From an uncultured Anaerovibrio sp. (lineage in GTDB: Bacteria; Bacillota; Negativicutes; Selenomonadales; Selenomonadaceae), in NCBI GenBank assembly GCA_900768695.1, contig CAAGDY010000118.1, positions 1 to 16,078 on the forward strand: 16,078 nucleotides of DNA, given 5' to 3'. The stretch's first letter is position 1; each line of letters opens with the position of its first letter. The translations under genes and the position numbers were made by a program. Shown here piece by piece: positions 13,359-16,078 of the stretch. Below the pieces are notes generated by a model. The model saw only the letters and a program-made list of their open reading frames with translations, did not search any database and was not told the origin of the DNA.

Positions 13359-14045
13359 CTATCCCTTCAATACTTCTTTCACAATATTATACACATCATG
13401 ATGAATGTCTTCAATACTGCGCACCCTGCCATCTGCACTGCACTGAACCCTTGCCCAGCCATATTTGCCGGCCACCGCGCTGTACGCCTCATGACAGCGG
13501 TGCAAATAGGCGCTGTCCTTCTCGTGAATATCCTTCTGCCGCGCCGCATTTTCCTCGGCCCGCGCCGCAATCAGCCTGTCGCTGACCTCCGGCGGCATAT
13601 CGAGAAAAACCACCACATCCGGCACCGGCAGGCCAAGCCTGCCAAACTCAAAGTCCCAGAGCCAGTCCAAAAAAGCCTCCCGCTCTGCCGCATCCTGCAG
13701 TTTTACCGCCTGATGCACCATGTTGGAGGTAGTATACCTGTCGGCAATTATGACAGCTCCCCTTTCATACGCTTCCTTCCATTTCAGATGGTAGGAGGCG
13801 TAACGGTCCACGGCAAAAAAAGCCGAGGCCCCATACGCACTGACATCATCGGCCTTTGCGCCAAAGGCGCCTCCCAGATACATGCGCACCAGCGCGGAGG
13901 AATCCGAGGCGTAGTCAGGATATTCCACCTTGACCACATCATGCCCCTCCCTTTTCAGCCTGTCGTACAGCGCTCTGGTCTGGGTGGCCTTGCCGGAGCC
14001 ATCACCAGCCTCGATTGTAATCAGCCTGCCTTTTGCTTTTGACAT
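13359..14045 (-). CDS. Thymidylate kinase-like nucleoside monophosphate kinase with atypical P-loop
   Basis: A 228-residue P-loop kinase of the thymidylate kinase superfamily, expected to phosphorylate dTMP (or a related deoxynucleotide) to the diphosphate. The P-loop region reads IEAGDGSGKATQT (11-23). Canonical Tmk has EG..GSGKST or KTTQ here, so the first glycine and the Ser/Thr after the lysine are both alanine. Later motifs are the VEYPDY segment (40-45), FFAVDRYASY (76-85), ADRYTTSNMVHQ (101-112) and an arginine/glutamate-rich lid near 160-176. This pattern resembles a divergent Tmk-like clade in clostridia. ATG at 14045 is chosen because AAAGGA is ten bases upstream; an ATG three codons earlier lies one base after it. 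The neighbours (yaaO-like decarboxylase upstream, rnmV and rsmA downstream) match the B. subtilis tmk region. I leave the symbol empty because the substrate is not certain. Confidence 0.85.
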   Translation of the reverse strand: MSKAKGRLITIEAGDGSGKATQTRALYDRLKREGHDVVKVEYPDYASDSSALVRMYLGGAFGAKADDVSAYGASAFFAVDRYASYHLKWKEAYERGAVIIADRYTTSNMVHQAVKLQDAAEREAFLDWLWDFEFGRLGLPVPDVVVFLDMPPEVSDRLIAARAEENAARQKDIHEKDSAYLHRCHEAYSAVAGKYGWARVQCSADGRVRSIEDIHHDVYNIVKEVLKG

Positions 14046-14132
14046 CAGCAACATTTCCTTTCAAAAAATTCCCTGCCTGCAGTATTCTGCCACCATATAG
14101 ACCACTCTGTCAGCGCGCCCATGCATTCAGCA

Positions 14133-15635
14133 TCACTGTATTACCCTGATAGTGTCCAGCCTGCCGTCGGCAGGACCGGACAGCCGTAGGCCCAGGGCCT
14201 GGTAGCGGTGTATATAGCTGACGATTTCTGCCGTAATCTCCTCACCCGGGCACAATAGCGGCACCCCCGGCGGGTAAAAGGCCACTGTTTCTGCCGAAAC
14301 AGCTCCTACTGCCTCCTCCAGAGGCACAGTCCGGACTGCGGCAAAAAACGCATCCCTGGGATTCATGCGCCGCACCGGATGCGGCATACTGCCCATAGCC
14401 TCCGCACAGCTCTCCCCCTCCGTCCTGCCGCCATCTGACGGATGGGACGCGGCCATATCCGCCAGTGCCGCCAACAGCCGTTTCACCACTTCCTCATTAT
14501 CTGCCATGGAAATGATAAACAGCAGGTTGCGTGTATCCGAAAGCTCGCACTGTATCTTGTACCGATGCCGCAGTATCAGCTCCGCCTCCGGCCCGCCCAG
14601 CGCCAGTCCGGCCAGGTTCACCGTAACCTTGGTACAATCCAGGCAGACTGCACCGCTGTCCTTGCCGCTGCCGCATATCTCCGGCCCCGGACTGTACAGG
14701 CCGGGAAGCCTGTTTACCCCATCCCGCAATAAACGCGACAGCCTGACTGCCTCCGCCATGCGCCTTTGCCCTTCCTCCGCCATCTGCAGGCGGGCTATAT
14801 CCAGGGAAGCCAGCAAAAGCTGGTTGGGGCTGGTGGACTGCAAAAGCCCTGCCGCCTGACGCAGGCGTTTTATGTCTGCACGGCGACTGCCCACATGCAG
14901 CATGGAGGTCTGCGTCATGGAGCCCAGCAGCTTGTGGGTGCTTTGCGCCGCCACATCCGCCCCCAGCTCTATAGCCTGGGACGGCAGCTCATCACTGAAC
15001 CGCAGATGGGCCCCGTGGGCCTCATCCACCAAAAGCAGCATGCCGGCCTCATGCACTACCTCCGCAATGGCCTGCAAATCACAGCAAAATCCATAATAGG
15101 TAGGGTATACCGCCAGCAGAGCCCTGGCATCCGGATGATTGGCTATGGCCCTGCGCACAGCCGACAGGCTCAGCCCCATGGCGATGCCCAGCCTGCTGTC
15201 CACCTCCGGCCGGACATACACCGGTACAGCTCCAGCCAGTATAACGCCCCCAATAATGGAACGATGGGCATTCCGCGGCACCAGGACCTTGTCCCCCGGG
15301 GACAGGGTACCCATCAGCATGGCGTGGATAGCCCCTGTAGTGCCATTAATGACAAACATGGTGTCCTCCGCACCCCACAGCCCGGCCGCCAGGGCCTCTG
15401 CCGCCTTGATGCACCCCTCCGGCTCATGCAGGTCATCCAGTTCCTCCATGAGTGAACCCTCCTGCCGCAGGCCTTCCTCCGTAATCAGCTCCCGCAGAAG
15501 CCTGTGGGCTCCCAGTCCCTGCTTATGCCCGGGAGTATGAAAAGCAAGGGCGCCGTCCCCTGCATATTCTTTCATTGCATGAGCAATCGGCGCCTCATAT
15601 TGATTTAGCGGATATTCTTTTCTCATAATCTGCAC
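14133..15635 (-). CDS. Orn/Lys/Arg decarboxylase, SpeA/YaaO type (PLP-dependent)
   Basis: A pyridoxal-phosphate amino-acid decarboxylase of the aspartate-aminotransferase fold, making a polyamine or diamine from arginine, lysine or ornithine. The 500 residues match B. subtilis SpeA and YaaO (about 480-490). Motifs in order are AFHTPGHKQG (31-40), DDLHEPEG (67-74), FVINGTTGAIHAM (94-106), VDEAHGAHLRF (203-213, with the PLP-ring aspartate and histidine) and STHKLLGSM with the Schiff-base lysine K235. The C-terminal domain carries MNPRDAFF and AFYPPGVPLLCPGEE. It has a short low-conservation insert (AASHPSDGGRTEGES) near 385-400. The start is GTG at 15635, two bases after the kinase stop; an ATG three codons later is possible. 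YaaO lies beside tmk in B. subtilis too. The substrate cannot be told from motifs alone. Confidence 0.92.
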   Translation of the reverse strand: MQIMRKEYPLNQYEAPIAHAMKEYAGDGALAFHTPGHKQGLGAHRLLRELITEEGLRQEGSLMEELDDLHEPEGCIKAAEALAAGLWGAEDTMFVINGTTGAIHAMLMGTLSPGDKVLVPRNAHRSIIGGVILAGAVPVYVRPEVDSRLGIAMGLSLSAVRRAIANHPDARALLAVYPTYYGFCCDLQAIAEVVHEAGMLLLVDEAHGAHLRFSDELPSQAIELGADVAAQSTHKLLGSMTQTSMLHVGSRRADIKRLRQAAGLLQSTSPNQLLLASLDIARLQMAEEGQRRMAEAVRLSRLLRDGVNRLPGLYSPGPEICGSGKDSGAVCLDCTKVTVNLAGLALGGPEAELILRHRYKIQCELSDTRNLLFIISMADNEEVVKRLLAALADMAASHPSDGGRTEGESCAEAMGSMPHPVRRMNPRDAFFAAVRTVPLEEAVGAVSAETVAFYPPGVPLLCPGEEITAEIVSYIHRYQALGLRLSGPADGRLDTIRVIQ

Positions 15636-15637
15636 TG

Positions 15638-16078
15638 CTACTCTTTTTCCTGCTTCGGATATGGCAGCTTGACATGAATTTTCGTGCCTTCGCCCTGCAC
15701 GGAAATCACATTCAGGGCGGCACCTATCAGCTTGGCCCTCTCCTCCATGCCCAGGATGCCGAAGTGACCGTTGCCGGTGCCGTTTCTGCGCATTTCCTCA
15801 ATTTCTTCCATATCAAAGCCGCGCCCCTCGTCCGAAATCAAAATAGACAAATCATTCGGAGAAAACAGCAGGCGCAGACGCCCCTCGCTGACACCTGAAT
15901 GGCGGTGGATGTTGTTCAGCCCCTCCTGAATGATGCGGAACAGCGTTACCTCCACATGCTTTTCCAGCGCCCGCTCCCGGCCATTGACCTGAAAATCGGT
16001 CTTGAGTATCTTGCGCTCCTCCAGCTTGCTGACCAGCTGCCTGAGTGCAGGCACCAGCCCCAAATCATCCAGGGACAT
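15638..16078 (-). CDS. Sensor histidine kinase, DegS/NarX-type, C-terminal part (runs off the right edge)
   Basis: Only the last 146 residues are in the window. The first visible residues, MSLDDLGLVPAL, match the conserved segment after the HisKA_3 dimerisation helix (LRPxxLDDLGL in DegS). The ATG at the window edge is therefore internal and the gene continues beyond. The histidine-kinase ATPase domain has the N box FRIIQEGLNNIHRHSG, the G1 box ISDEGRGFD, the G2 box GHFGILGMEERAKL and GEGTKIHVKLP. The phosphorylated histidine and sensor region lie outside. The response regulator is not downstream here; a PLP decarboxylase starts two bases after the stop. In B. subtilis degS is near the comF-flgM genes, so a DegS-like role in motility or exoenzyme control is a reasonable guess. 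Confidence 0.9.
   Translation of the reverse strand: MSLDDLGLVPALRQLVSKLEERKILKTDFQVNGRERALEKHVEVTLFRIIQEGLNNIHRHSGVSEGRLRLLFSPNDLSILISDEGRGFDMEEIEEMRRNGTGNGHFGILGMEERAKLIGAALNVISVQGEGTKIHVKLPYPKQEKE

Noticed and set aside
12969..14042. A plus-strand open frame of 357 codons across rnmV and the thymidylate kinase gene
   Set aside because: It is antisense to two strongly supported genes, and the frame merely happens to lack stops in GC-rich codons.
14133..15635. The idea that this decarboxylase makes cadaverine for peptidoglycan, as in Selenomonas
   Set aside because: From what is known, the Selenomonas enzyme is of a different fold from this aminotransferase-fold type, and the substrate cannot be read from sequence.

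Overview
The window looks like the chromosome of a flagellated member of the Bacillota (Firmicutes), with moderately high GC. The flagellar, comF, degS, yaaO-tmk and rnmV-rsmA genes and their order resemble Bacillus and clostridial chromosomes. A member of the Negativicutes (for example the Selenomonas group) would fit, but that is inference from gene content and style. I see no phage, insertion sequence, integrase, CRISPR array, tRNA or rRNA. Sixteen of the seventeen genes are on the minus strand, genes are tightly packed, and no gap exceeds about 220 bases.

Reading in the direction of transcription (right to left), the first block (16078 to 10686) holds the C-terminal part of a DegS/NarL-type sensor kinase, a SpeA/YaaO-type Orn/Lys/Arg decarboxylase, an atypical thymidylate kinase, RNase M5 (rnmV), the 16S rRNA dimethyladenosine transferase (rsmA), a small TSCPD-domain protein and a PHP-family phosphatase related to HisJ. 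It ends at a terminator that works in both directions (10616-10661). The only plus-strand gene, an HD-GYP protein predicted to degrade cyclic di-GMP (9432-10571), converges on that terminator.

The second block starts from a good housekeeping-type promoter at 9292-9320 and contains an LCP (LytR-CpsA-Psr) cell-wall ligase, an ABC-F ATPase, the helicase RecD2 and a ComFC phosphoribosyltransferase. A second strong promoter (2830-2858) drives the small zinc-finger flagellar-operon protein YvyF, followed by a perfect-stem terminator (2282-2315).

The last block is a late flagellar operon: flgM (anti-sigma-28), two tandem FlgN-family chaperones and the N-terminal 282 residues of flgK, which runs off the left edge. 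A possible sigma-28 promoter for this operon overlaps the YvyF terminator. The order comFC-yvyF-flgM-flgN-flgK matches Bacillus subtilis.

Most of the window is ordinary core genome, and I found no clear new defence or mobile system. The points most worth a second look are the two flgN genes in tandem with matching C-terminal tails, the thymidylate kinase with a changed P-loop, and the promoter/terminator overlap ahead of flgM.
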